Below, piece by piece: positions 26,294 through 35,020 of a stretch of 38,309 nt of DNA. The stretch is from Helicobacter heilmannii (GTDB lineage Bacteria; Campylobacterota; Campylobacteria; Campylobacterales; Helicobacteraceae): contig NZ_CDMK01000001.1 in assembly GCF_001283065.1 (NCBI RefSeq), positions 301,163 to 339,471 of the forward strand, read 5' to 3'. The translations under genes were made by a program, and so were the position numbers. Position 1 is the first letter of the stretch. Every line of letters begins with the position of its first letter. The notes beneath the pieces are model-generated. The model made no database searches and was not told where the DNA came from. It saw only the letters and a program-made list of their open reading frames with translations.

Positions 26294-27137
26294 AAATATC
26301 CCCATTTACATCATCCATTTAGAAAGCTCCTCTAGAGACATTGCGCCCTTGCTGTGGCACTTAAACTATCTTTTAGAAAAAACCCCGCATAAGGGCTTTT
26401 CTATCAAGGTGTTTAACGCCATCCACGGGCACACCGACTACCAAAACAAGGGCATCACCCACACCCACACCCACCCCGTCTTCAACGACTTTAGCCCGCA
26501 TTTACCCGACTTCAAAGAGGGTTTAAGCCTCATGCGCCTTGCCTTAAAAAGCCGGGTGAATTTTCAGAGTTTCGGGCAGTTGGGTTGCTTTGCCAGCCAT
26601 TATTTGCTATGGCAAGAGTGCGTGAGATTGCAAAAACCCATTATTGTGCTTGAAGACGATGTACTCCCCACCTTTGACTTTTTTGAAAAATGCGCGCTGG
26701 CTTTAGAGAGTCTGCAAGGCAATAAAACCCAAATGGTGCGCCTTTTTGCCCTCTACTTTAAACGCCACCGCCTGAAAAAATCTAAGGGGCATTACTTTGA
26801 TCAGCTCTTTAGCCCTGTGGGGGGCATGGGCACCCAGGGCTATATCTTAAGCCCTCTTGGGGCGCAAAAACTCTTAAAGAGTTGCCCCAAGCAGTGGGTT
26901 TTGCCCGTGGATACCTATATTGATGCCTACTACACACATAAAGTGCCCTGCCTCACTTTAAAAGGCCCCGCCCTCTTTGTGGATGAACTTGCCTCGCAAG
27001 TCCCACACGCTAGCATCGATTATTTCAAGGGCAAACTAAAACTCTTCTCCTATCTTGTGCGTGTGTGCAACTACGCGCTCAAGTGTCGGCTCTTTGTGCA
27101 ACACTTGCTCTTTTCATTTTTAGCCCGCAAGGCCTAA
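26286..27137 (+). CDS. glycosyltransferase family 25 (LPS biosynthesis)
   Basis: Predicted LPS glycosyltransferase of the GT25/LgtB-Lex2B type, often a galactosyltransferase in Helicobacter. Hallmarks are IPIYIIHLESSSRD at the start, GQLGCFASHYLLWQECV, and the metal/nucleotide-sugar motif VLEDDVLP (the family's EDD). A late GGMGTQGYILSPLGAQKLL segment is also typical. I choose TTG 26286 (283 aa); GTG 26277 is an alternative. Both start inside glmS, so the gene is translationally coupled to it. The acceptor sugar cannot be told. The stop codon overlaps that of the convergent SIMPL gene. Confidence 0.85.
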   Translation: MSENIPIYIIHLESSSRDIAPLLWHLNYLLEKTPHKGFSIKVFNAIHGHTDYQNKGITHTHTHPVFNDFSPHLPDFKEGLSLMRLALKSRVNFQSFGQLGCFASHYLLWQECVRLQKPIIVLEDDVLPTFDFFEKCALALESLQGNKTQMVRLFALYFKRHRLKKSKGHYFDQLFSPVGGMGTQGYILSPLGAQKLLKSCPKQWVLPVDTYIDAYYTHKVPCLTLKGPALFVDELASQVPHASIDYFKGKLKLFSYLVRVCNYALKCRLFVQHLLFSFLARKA

Positions 27138-27835
27138 CAGCCAATGCTTAGGCGGGCAGAGAGCATGAAGTCCTCTTTGGCTGGGGTGCCTTGGGTTTTA
27201 AAGCGGGTGGGGACGGGGCTGGGGTAAAAGTCTAAATGCTGGATATGGCATTCTTTCTTGAATTGTTTGCCCATCCAGCTTGCTTGTTCTTGGGCTTTTT
27301 TAATCAAGTCTTGGCGCAATGCGCCCCAGTCGATCTCTTCAATTTGAGGGTAAAGGGCAGGGGTGCTGGGTAAAATCAGCCCGCTTTTATTGGTGGTTTT
27401 AAAGATTTCTTCCTTGAGGGTGTCGTAATCGCTGCGTTTGTTGGCGGGGATTTTGCAATCCATCACGCCCTGCAGACTATATCCGCTGATCTCTTGCTTA
27501 GACCCAAAGGCATAGTAGGGGTGCACACTGTAAGTGGCTTGTTGGCATAAATGGCTCTTTTGGGCAAGTGCATTGATCTCCTGAAAGCCCTCTTTGATTG
27601 CCTTATCTTGCTCAGGGCTTAGGGTTTGGCTTTTTAACAGCTCTTGGCTTGCGCCAAAGACAAAATGCGCGCTGTAGGTTTTGGGGGTCAAGACCTGTGT
27701 ACTTTTGATTTGCATGCTGATACTGCTCTCTTCTCTTTTATGATGCTGGCCTAAAATGAAGCGTTCAAAACTAAGGCCACCAATGAACACGGCTAGAAAA
27801 AACACAACAATTAATGTACCTTTGATATACCTCAT
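27134..27835 (-). CDS. SIMPL (DUF541)-domain envelope protein
   Basis: A 233-residue protein with an N-terminal signal anchor (about 5-25, KGTLIVVFFLAVFIGG) and a periplasmic SIMPL-like domain. Matching features are an alternating beta-strand/helix pattern with YSAHFVFGASQELLKS near residue 54, repeated amphipathic helices, and RQDLIKKAQEQASWMGKQFKKE before the final strands. SIMPL proteins are periplasmic or outer-membrane associated with poorly known roles, sometimes in oxidative or envelope stress. An AAAGGA ribosome binding site and a 9-nt gap link it to the chemoreceptor gene upstream, which is an unusual partner. Confidence 0.7.
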   Translation of the reverse strand: MRYIKGTLIVVFFLAVFIGGLSFERFILGQHHKREESSISMQIKSTQVLTPKTYSAHFVFGASQELLKSQTLSPEQDKAIKEGFQEINALAQKSHLCQQATYSVHPYYAFGSKQEISGYSLQGVMDCKIPANKRSDYDTLKEEIFKTTNKSGLILPSTPALYPQIEEIDWGALRQDLIKKAQEQASWMGKQFKKECHIQHLDFYPSPVPTRFKTQGTPAKEDFMLSARLSIGC

Positions 27836-27844
27836 TTTTTTCCT

Positions 27845-28984
27845 TTACTTTTGAGAGATTTGGACCTCATCTAAACTTTTAAGTTGCTTTGTAATTTGCT
27901 CCACCTCTTCTAGGCTGTAGTGGTCTTTGATATGTTTGACAATCTCTTGAACAAGGGGTAAATTTTCAGCAGGGACTTTTTCTAGGGAGATGTTGTCCGT
28001 CTTATTGGTCAACACACTGCGGTGGACATGCATTTTGAGCACAATCCACTCAATGTGGCGCATCACATGGTTTAAGCCCACCTCTAACTCTTGGTTGTTG
28101 TCCGCACTTTTATGGCTGTCCTTCACAAACTCTTCAAGCACCTTTAAAAACTCCGCAAAATGCGTGTTGATGTCCATACTCAAACGGGTCACCTCCACGA
28201 AGGCGGTGGCGAGATTGTTGATTTCTTCTTCAAACCCGCTAAAGCCGCTTTTAATGTTGCTCACCTCTTTAGCCACCCTTTCGGCGAGTTTGCGGATTTC
28301 ATCGGCGACCACGGCAAAGCCCCGTCCATGTTCCCCACTTCTGGCCGCCTCAATGGCCGCATTGAGTGAGAGCATGTTAGTCTGCTCAGCGATGTCGCTG
28401 ATGACATTGGTCACTTGCATGATGAAGTCCATGTTATTTTTGAGCTCGTCCATGGCTGTATTGATGTTTTCACAGCTGGCGTTAAAGTTGTCTAAATCGG
28501 TGTGGATACCATGGATCTCCTTTTGGCTTTTTAAAGAGCTTTGCTCGATATTTTGGGCAAGCTCTTTGTTCTCTACGCATTGCTTGACCCGATTGGATAG
28601 CTCAGCGAGTACCTCCAAAATGCCCTTAGCCCCCCCACCCATTTCTGCCAAATGCAGCACAATTTCACTATTATTTGTTTTAATGATCCCTTCCACATGG
28701 GATTTGGCATGGGCGGCGTATTGCTTGAAAATCCCCCGATACCCCTCCTCAAAAACATTTCGATAATCCTTACCCTCTTTGGCCGCCTCTACACACGCAT
28801 CCATTTCTCTAAACACCGACTCTACCTGGTCTAAAAAGTCGTTTAAGTCGTGCATGGCCTGGCTACAGGGGCTTTCTTCATCAATGCCAGTCAAGCGGCA
28901 CTCCAAATAACCATCTCTAATCTTGGCAGTAAATTCTTTGAGCTTGTCTAAAGAGGTGTCCTGACTTTTGAACCATTTACACAT
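27845..28984 (-). CDS. soluble methyl-accepting chemotaxis protein
   Basis: Cytoplasmic chemoreceptor with no membrane helix or periplasmic domain. I start it at 28984 (379 aa, MCKWFKSQD), behind AAAGGA with suitable spacing; the 5' extension to 29023 would overlap the PAS gene and lacks a ribosome binding site. Residues 1-100 contain the [20 protein letters not shown] segment seen after PAS domains in epsilonproteobacterial receptors. The signalling hairpin tip is near 194-237 ([43 protein letters not shown]), which binds CheA and CheW. The last 70 or so residues ([16 protein letters not shown] ...) faintly recall the first helix of a CZB zinc domain but lack its Cys motif. It is encoded 11 nt after the PAS gene and probably forms a pair with it. 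Confidence 0.88.
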   Translation of the reverse strand: MCKWFKSQDTSLDKLKEFTAKIRDGYLECRLTGIDEESPCSQAMHDLNDFLDQVESVFREMDACVEAAKEGKDYRNVFEEGYRGIFKQYAAHAKSHVEGIIKTNNSEIVLHLAEMGGGAKGILEVLAELSNRVKQCVENKELAQNIEQSSLKSQKEIHGIHTDLDNFNASCENINTAMDELKNNMDFIMQVTNVISDIAEQTNMLSLNAAIEAARSGEHGRGFAVVADEIRKLAERVAKEVSNIKSGFSGFEEEINNLATAFVEVTRLSMDINTHFAEFLKVLEEFVKDSHKSADNNQELEVGLNHVMRHIEWIVLKMHVHRSVLTNKTDNISLEKVPAENLPLVQEIVKHIKDHYSLEEVEQITKQLKSLDEVQISQK

Positions 28985-28995
28985 ACATGCATCCT

Positions 28996-29484
28996 TTAGA
29001 GGTGCTGGAGTTGGTTGACCCACTGGTCATAATTGCAATGTTGGGCGGCTAAAAACTCTTGAAACACCCGTTCGCTCTCCCTCACTCCGCCCTTATGTTC
29101 AGCTTCTAGCAAGCGGACATAAAGAGGGATGACCACCTCTAGGGCTTTTTTATTGGGGGCGCGGCGCACGGAATAATAGCCGATGGTGTTGTTTTGTTCA
29201 TCGATGGAAGCGGTGACATTGGCAAAGACCCAGTAAAAATGCCCATCAAAGGTCTTGTTTTTGATATAGGCAAAAAGCTCTCTTTGTTTGATGATGGTTT
29301 TCCACATGAGTTTAAAGATCAAGGCGGGCATGTCTGGGTGGCGGACAATGTTATGCGGCTTGTGTAAAATATCCTTTTCACGGCAGTTCAAAATTTCTAA
29401 AAAAGGTTTATTGGCGTAGGTGATGTTGCTCTTCGTGTCTGTTTTAGTCACTAAGAAATAATCTTTATCGACCAACTTCTCCAT
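28996..29484 (-). CDS. Aer/CetB-type PAS redox-sensor protein
   Basis: A 162-residue stand-alone PAS protein. It carries the Aer signature NIVRHPDMP (about 47-55), then [34 protein letters not shown], matching the FAD-binding PAS of E. coli Aer and of Campylobacter CetB (165 aa); the tryptophan of Aer's PWSG is replaced here (LFAY). The tail ([17 protein letters not shown]) also matches the PAS-to-receptor linker. It likely senses redox state through FAD and signals through the adjacent soluble receptor for energy taxis. An AAGGGGAG ribosome binding site lies just upstream. Confidence 0.87.
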   Translation of the reverse strand: MEKLVDKDYFLVTKTDTKSNITYANKPFLEILNCREKDILHKPHNIVRHPDMPALIFKLMWKTIIKQRELFAYIKNKTFDGHFYWVFANVTASIDEQNNTIGYYSVRRAPNKKALEVVIPLYVRLLEAEHKGGVRESERVFQEFLAAQHCNYDQWVNQLQHL

Positions 29485-29527
29485 AACTCCCCTTTCAAAA
29501 AATGTAACATTAAACTAAAACATTAAT

Positions 29528-29536
29528 ATTCTAACA
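29528..29536 (-). promoter_or_regulatory. extended -10 promoter of the PAS-MCP-SIMPL genes
   Basis: Minus-strand TGT-TAGAAT, 44 nt before the PAS-gene ATG, in the 62-nt AT-rich gap after uvrD. A second TAGAAT lies at 29540-29545. Confidence 0.5.
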
Positions 29537-29546
29537 TTGATTCTAT

Positions 29547-31541
29547 CTAAAATTGATTATCGTTAGGTTTTAACAACCCCCCCTCCACTAAAAACCGCGA
29601 AGGTTCATAGACGGCCTTTTTGATTTTATCCTCCTTGGCGTAGGACAAATATAAATGGTCTTTGGCACGGGTGACCGCCACATAAAACAGCCGCCGCTCC
29701 TCCTCTAAGCTCCCGCCTTGTTTGGCCAGCTTGGTGTTAGGAAAGCGCCCCTCCATTAGGTCGATCACATACACCGTGTTAAACTCCAGCCCCTTACTCG
29801 CATGTACGCTTAAAAGCTGCACCCCGCTGCCACTAGCCATCTCTTTAGAGCCTAGCACCATCGCGTGCAAGAAGTCGCGCAAACCCTTATAACTTGCGGC
29901 AAGCTGCACCAACAAATCCACCCTTTGCTTGATCTTGGCTAGGGCACTCTCGCATAGCTTTTCATCCACCCGCCCATCCTTAAGTTTAGCGCGCTCTCTA
30001 GCTAGGCTCTTAGCGATTGCACCAAACCACGCTGACCTGGCGATGTGCGCGAGGCTATGCGCGGGCAGCCTTGGACTATGGGTTTTGCACAGCGTGTAGA
30101 GCTGGTCCAAAAAGCTGGCAGCGGCTTGGCTGAGCTTGGGGTGGGTTAAAAGGGGGTGGCCTTTAAAGGCAGGGCTCACTTGATGGGTGGGGGTGGCTAG
30201 GGGCAGAATGGATGCAAACAAGCCCATTTGGGGGCGTTTAGCCTGTGGGTAGGGGTTTTTGTTGTTGGGCTTTAGCAAGCCCTGCAAGCTGTTGCCATCG
30301 CCTAAAATTTGCAGGGCCAAATAAAGGTCTCTAGCCAAAGCGTTTCCAATCCCGCTGCCATAGCTTAGCACTTGCATGGTCGCCATCATGTCCTTAGAGT
30401 AGCTCAAAAAAGCGCAGGTGTCTAAGAGCAATTTCACCTCTTTGGTGTCAAAAAACCCCACCCCCCCCTTGCGCCTTGAGGGCACACCTAACTCTCTTAA
30501 GGCGGCTTCACACCCCTCAGCACTGGAGTTGTTTCTAAACAAAATCGCCACATCTTCAAACCCTCCGCGCTTGGCGATGTGCGCCGCGATGCCCTTGTAT
30601 TGCGCAAACAGCTCGCTATATTGCAATAAAGTGGGGATGGAGGGGTTGGTGGCCTTCACCACTTCTAATTGCTTGGGGTAAATACGCGGATTGTTCGCGA
30701 TCACTTTATTGGCAAGGCTTAAAATCGCCCGGCTAGAGCGGTAGTTTTTTTGCAGGGTGAAGACTTGGGCTTGTTGGTACTTAGTGGTGAAGTTGCTGAT
30801 GATAGAGATGTCCGCCCCATTGAAGGCGTAAATGCTTTGATCGTAATCGCCCACACAAAATAAGCTTTGGGGGCGCAAAGCATCTAAAACCGCATCTTGT
30901 AAAGGGTTAGTGTCTTGGTACTCATCGCACAGCACCTCTATAAAGGCGGGCGGCTTGTTTGCCATCGTGTCCTTGTAGCGCAACAACAAGTCGTTGTAAT
31001 CTAGGTAGTTTTGTTCGCGCTTGAGTTCGTTAAAAAGCTCTAGGGCGCATTCGTAACGCTCAATGTAGTCGGCTTGTTTGGCGTTGCGCTGTGTCAGCCA
31101 CTGGGCAAAACTCTCTTGACTTTGGGCGTTGATGTAATAAGAATGCAGGTCGTATAAATGGTTTGCTCCATAGGCATCGTCTTCTTTGATTTTGTGGTCC
31201 TGCTCTAAAATGCTTTTGAGCAGAGTTTGCATTTCTCTAGGTTGCTTGAGGCATAAGGTGGGGTCAGTGGCTTTTAAGTAGCGGTAGGCTACGGCATGGA
31301 AAGTCCCGGCTTCAATGTCTGCGGCTTTGCTGGTGTGCTTAGCAAGTCTGGCCTTCATCTCTTGGCTAGCTTTGTTGGTGAAGGTAAGTAAGAGGATTTG
31401 CTTAGGATCAACGCCGCTTTCAAGCAAATGTAAAATCCGCCCCACAATGGTGGAAGTCTTGCCCGTGCCCGCCGAGGCGATGACGAGATTCGCCCCTAGG
31501 GGGGCTTTGGTGGCTTGCAGTTGCTCTGCGTTTAAACCCAC
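29547..31541 (-). CDS. uvrD: UvrD/Rep-family DNA helicase
   Basis: Superfamily 1A 3'-5' DNA helicase for repair and replication restart. The 664-residue protein has all helicase motifs: Walker A in ASAGTGKTSTIV (about 20-31), TFTNKASQEMKAR, the DEYQDT Walker B (LCDEYQDTNPLQ), GDYDQSIYAFNGAD, KNYRSS, LSVHASKGLEF and VAVTRAKDHLYLSYA. The GTG start at 31541 overlaps the stop of the upstream DUF262 gene by 1 nt, so they are translationally coupled. H. pylori carries a rep/uvrD gene (HP0911) after flgE, with modification genes in between (from memory). A C8 run (G8 in the coding strand) occurs at 30461-30468 and a C7 at 29577-29583. Confidence 0.95.
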   Translation of the reverse strand: MGLNAEQLQATKAPLGANLVIASAGTGKTSTIVGRILHLLESGVDPKQILLLTFTNKASQEMKARLAKHTSKAADIEAGTFHAVAYRYLKATDPTLCLKQPREMQTLLKSILEQDHKIKEDDAYGANHLYDLHSYYINAQSQESFAQWLTQRNAKQADYIERYECALELFNELKREQNYLDYNDLLLRYKDTMANKPPAFIEVLCDEYQDTNPLQDAVLDALRPQSLFCVGDYDQSIYAFNGADISIISNFTTKYQQAQVFTLQKNYRSSRAILSLANKVIANNPRIYPKQLEVVKATNPSIPTLLQYSELFAQYKGIAAHIAKRGGFEDVAILFRNNSSAEGCEAALRELGVPSRRKGGVGFFDTKEVKLLLDTCAFLSYSKDMMATMQVLSYGSGIGNALARDLYLALQILGDGNSLQGLLKPNNKNPYPQAKRPQMGLFASILPLATPTHQVSPAFKGHPLLTHPKLSQAAASFLDQLYTLCKTHSPRLPAHSLAHIARSAWFGAIAKSLARERAKLKDGRVDEKLCESALAKIKQRVDLLVQLAASYKGLRDFLHAMVLGSKEMASGSGVQLLSVHASKGLEFNTVYVIDLMEGRFPNTKLAKQGGSLEEERRLFYVAVTRAKDHLYLSYAKEDKIKKAVYEPSRFLVEGGLLKPNDNQF

Positions 31542-33208
31542 TAAGTCAGCTCTTTGATTTTGTCTAAAATTGCTGTAGCGCGTAGCTTTAAGAAGTCTTG
31601 GTAACTCTCCAGTACTTTAGGGTCGCTTATGTCGATTAAATGGGTTTTGAGACTGTCTTGCAAGTGGGGGTTCTTGGCTTGAAACTCGGGGATATAGATT
31701 TTTGGGGGTTTGTCTTTGATCTCTTGGTTAAGCTGTGCGCTTAAAAATGCCATGTTGGCGATTGCGTCGGGGTTTTGCTTGGGAGCAGTGTGCCTTAAAT
31801 GGTTTTTGGGGAAGAAGTGGTGTAAGTTGCGCTTTTTAGTGCGCTCCATGTCCTCGCTTGCAAAAAAATTATCCAACATCACTTTACTATTGTTGTCAAA
31901 GTTGCAAGGCTCAAGGCTTGCCAAAACGCATAAAACCGCCTTATGTAAAGTGTTACGGGAGCTAAATTTCTCAACCACTAAGAAATCAGGTGCAAGGCTT
32001 AGGGGCAATTCCTTGGCTAAGTTAAGGGGCTTTTGGGCATAAATGTCTGCCACAAAGTCTAATTGTTTCAGCAAGTCGGTGCTTTTGTTGCTGCCAAAAA
32101 ACATCCCCCTAAATAAGAGCTGCCTTAGATGTTTGAGTTGCGTAGCGTTGGGGCTTTTACTCCCACTCAAGGCATAAAAACAAGCCATGAGCAAAAAAGA
32201 ATGGATGGAGGGCAAGAAGTCAAAAGAGGGGATTTTAAAATCGTGCTTAAGCAAATGGGCGGCGTGGGCAAAAGCGGAGGCTAAAGACTCCCAATTTTCC
32301 CACACCTTTTTAGCATCCAATTTTAAAATTGTGGTTTTTGCAATCCTTTTTTTAGGGGTTGGACTGTTCTGGTGTAAAAAATAGGACATCAATTGCATCA
32401 CCGCCATGGGTTGATCAAAGTCATAATTTAAACGGCCCAAGTCAGCACGCAAACCCTTCATGGACTCTTGCAAATCAAAGCCGGGATCGGTGATGATGGT
32501 TTGGCTTTCATCTGCTGTGGGGGCTATGTAAAATTTGGCGCATATCATGGCAAAAATGGAAAACTTTGTCCCTCCCGTATTGACCCTTGCAAACATTTCA
32601 ATGGCCGTATCCAGTGGGGCGTTGGTCACTTCAATCACGGGCAAGCGGTATTTAACAATTTTCTTTTTAAATTCCTCAAAGTACTCTGTGGCTTTGGCAC
32701 TGAGCTTGTATTTTTGTTGCACACCCACAATACTTAAGCTGATCAAATCATACACGCTCACCGCCACTTCGCCAGTTGCAGCTTTTGAATCGCGTACAAA
32801 ACAAAAGTCTTTATCCTCGTCCGCCTCTAGCCTTATCATGATTTCTTGGTAATCGTCCATCACCCGTGGGTTACGCCGCACTTGCAAGCCCTGATACACT
32901 ACAAATAAAGCACTCATGCGCTGTTGTCCATCCAGCACATAGCAAATTTCTCCAGACTTGGGTTCCCTTAAAAAAATATTCCCAATCTCCTTACTTGCTT
33001 GTAGCCGTTCTTTTGTCTTCCACACCAAGAAACTCCCCGTAGGAAAACCCCGAACAAGACTATCAATAAACTTAGCCACCTGCTCTTTTTTCCACACAAA
33101 ATCCCTTTGGAAATGGGGGATTTTGTACTCCCCCTCAAGCAAACAATGGATCAATTCGTGGCAATCTTTTTCGCTGTAGTTGCAAAAAAAATCTTCACAA
33201 TTTAGCAT
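31541..33208 (-). CDS. DUF262/DUF1524 (GmrSD-like) putative defence nuclease
   Basis: A 555-residue protein whose N-terminus matches DUF262: IPHFQRDFVWKKEQ, a FPTGSFLVWK segment and the nucleotide-handling DGQQR motif (93-97). The C-terminus matches the DUF1524 His-Me-finger nuclease type: HHFFPKNHLR (463-472) followed by DAIANMAFL and LNQEIKDKPPKIYI. This two-part design occurs in single-chain GmrSD-type modification-dependent restriction enzymes and in relatives such as SspE and BrxU, which act against modified phage DNA or sense DNA modification. No partner modification or phosphorothioation genes are in view. It begins 3 nt after flgE and overlaps uvrD by 1 nt, so it would be co-transcribed with both. 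The family is clear; the target is unknown. Confidence 0.82.
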   Translation of the reverse strand: MLNCEDFFCNYSEKDCHELIHCLLEGEYKIPHFQRDFVWKKEQVAKFIDSLVRGFPTGSFLVWKTKERLQASKEIGNIFLREPKSGEICYVLDGQQRMSALFVVYQGLQVRRNPRVMDDYQEIMIRLEADEDKDFCFVRDSKAATGEVAVSVYDLISLSIVGVQQKYKLSAKATEYFEEFKKKIVKYRLPVIEVTNAPLDTAIEMFARVNTGGTKFSIFAMICAKFYIAPTADESQTIITDPGFDLQESMKGLRADLGRLNYDFDQPMAVMQLMSYFLHQNSPTPKKRIAKTTILKLDAKKVWENWESLASAFAHAAHLLKHDFKIPSFDFLPSIHSFLLMACFYALSGSKSPNATQLKHLRQLLFRGMFFGSNKSTDLLKQLDFVADIYAQKPLNLAKELPLSLAPDFLVVEKFSSRNTLHKAVLCVLASLEPCNFDNNSKVMLDNFFASEDMERTKKRNLHHFFPKNHLRHTAPKQNPDAIANMAFLSAQLNQEIKDKPPKIYIPEFQAKNPHLQDSLKTHLIDISDPKVLESYQDFLKLRATAILDKIKELT

Positions 33209-33211
33209 GCC

Positions 33212-35020
33212 CTACTTCTTTAAATTGATCGCTTCTTTCACCAAGTCATCGCCTGTAGTGAAGGCTTTGGCGTTCATAGAATAACCCCTCTGCATTAAAA
33301 TTAAATTTGTAAGGGAGCGTCCGGCATTGACATTGCTCGTTTCTAGATATTTGTGCATGACCTTGCCGAATTTCAACTTGCCATCATCGCGGTCCCAGCC
33401 TAAAATGGGGTTACCGCTCAAAGGGGAAGCCCGCCCATTCCTTGTAACATTGGTGATGTCAAAAAGATTGCTCCCCACTTTACGCAAGCCCTGATCATTG
33501 GTGAACGCCGCGATGCCCACCCTCCCCATGGTTTCAATCGCCCCATTGCTAAAGGCCAAGTGGATCACCCCATTGTCATCGATGCGCATGTTTTGCAACA
33601 AGCCTTTAGGTTTGCCATCTTGGGAGATTTGGTAGATTTTAGAGTCTTCATAGGGTACATCGCTGGATTGGTAGTCCTCGCTCTTGGCAAGGTTGTAGGT
33701 CAAGGGACTGCCCTTAAAATTTAGGGTAATGGGCTTGGCTTGCATTTTGCCGTCTTTGTCAAAGGTGATCGTTTGGCGCACGCTTTGCGGGGTGATGGGG
33801 AGTTTTGAGCGCATTTCTAAAATCGAACTCTCTACATCCCATTTTTCTGTGGTGGGGGGGGTTGCCATCGGGTCTTTGGAATTGGTCATAAAAAAATCGC
33901 TTTTAAGCAAATACTTATCCCCACCCTTATCGTAAATCTCGGCGGTGGTGCTGTAAAAGGGGATGCGGATGCCCACAGAATCGCGGGTTTCGCCTTTTTT
34001 AAGGATCATCCCGCTGGCTGTCCAGCCCAATTTGTCCGCCATAGGTCCTCCGATAAAAAGCGTGGCTTCGGGGTCTGTGGGGTTTTTAATCTGTAGCATG
34101 AGGGGGGATTTGAGCTGATCTGGCTTGCTCTTGGCGATCGTTAAATCTAAGTTGGCTTTGGTTTTTAAGAGATTTTTTAGATCGCCCAAAGTATGAAACT
34201 CGTTTTTTTCAGGCCCGCCCGTGCCGTATTTGAAGGTCAGATCCTGCGCCATGTCGCCCTTGACCATCATGATCTCCAAATTGCGGTGCATGGCTAAATC
34301 CAGCGGCTCATTGTCGTCATTGGCCAAAGCGTTCGCGTCTTGGTTTAAAAACCGTTCGTTGATGATTTCGCCGTCTTTGTTTAAAAAATACTCTTCAGCG
34401 GGGCGGACATGGTTTTTGGCGTTTAAATTGATGCTCATGTCTACCTTCGTGGTCAACACGGGTTGGTATTGCACATCTCTGGGCAGATATAGGGTGCTAA
34501 GCTTCCCGCTTTTTAAAATTTTAGCCTCTTCATCGGGGTTGCCCGCCACCAACACCCCATTTTTAATCTTGTGTAAATCCACCCCATAGACATAGTAACC
34601 ATGCGCATTGACAATGTAGCCATCTGCATCCCTTAAGAAGTTGCCATCCCTTGTAAAAAAGTTCTCTTGCGCTTGTTTATAGCCATCCTTATTGATCTCT
34701 AAGCTTCCGTTTTTATTCGGACCCACGATGAACCACCCGCTCCCCTGATAGGCCATGTTAAACTCGCTGTCGCTGGGCATATACTCGCCATCCTTGTCTA
34801 AAATGGCGTTGCTCCCCTTAGTCACTCCAAAGTTGCGATCATCGGCGGTTACATTGGTCGAGCCCAAAGTGTCTAAATGGGCAGAAAAAAGAGATTTAAA
34901 CTCAGGGATGTTCTCTCGATAGCCCACGGTGTTGATGTTGGCGATGTTGTTAGACAGGCTATCTATGCCAAATTGGTGTGTCTTGATGCCGGAATAGGCA
35001 TTGAGTAAGGTGTCGTTCAT
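33212..35020 (-). CDS. flgE: flagellar hook protein FlgE (FlgE2-like)
   Basis: Hook/rod-family flagellar protein of 602 residues. The N-terminus MNDTLLNAYSGIKTHQFGIDSLSNNIANINTVGYRE and the C-terminus ETSNVNAGRSLTNLILMQRGYSMNAKAFTTGDDLVKEAINLKK are the coiled-coil ends that polymerise. Helicobacter carries two hook-type genes (H. pylori HP0870, about 718 aa, and HP0908, about 605 aa). The length and the flgD neighbour match the second, so this may be the paralogue rather than the main hook subunit. Its ATG overlaps the flgD stop (ATGA). Confidence 0.92.
   Translation of the reverse strand: MNDTLLNAYSGIKTHQFGIDSLSNNIANINTVGYRENIPEFKSLFSAHLDTLGSTNVTADDRNFGVTKGSNAILDKDGEYMPSDSEFNMAYQGSGWFIVGPNKNGSLEINKDGYKQAQENFFTRDGNFLRDADGYIVNAHGYYVYGVDLHKIKNGVLVAGNPDEEAKILKSGKLSTLYLPRDVQYQPVLTTKVDMSINLNAKNHVRPAEEYFLNKDGEIINERFLNQDANALANDDNEPLDLAMHRNLEIMMVKGDMAQDLTFKYGTGGPEKNEFHTLGDLKNLLKTKANLDLTIAKSKPDQLKSPLMLQIKNPTDPEATLFIGGPMADKLGWTASGMILKKGETRDSVGIRIPFYSTTAEIYDKGGDKYLLKSDFFMTNSKDPMATPPTTEKWDVESSILEMRSKLPITPQSVRQTITFDKDGKMQAKPITLNFKGSPLTYNLAKSEDYQSSDVPYEDSKIYQISQDGKPKGLLQNMRIDDNGVIHLAFSNGAIETMGRVGIAAFTNDQGLRKVGSNLFDITNVTRNGRASPLSGNPILGWDRDDGKLKFGKVMHKYLETSNVNAGRSLTNLILMQRGYSMNAKAFTTGDDLVKEAINLKK

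Noticed and set aside
27845-28060. CZB zinc-binding domain at the C-terminus of the soluble chemoreceptor
   Set aside because: Only a His-rich helix ([13 protein letters not shown]) is reminiscent; the conserved Cys-x-x-Gly-x-Trp element is missing, so I do not call the domain.
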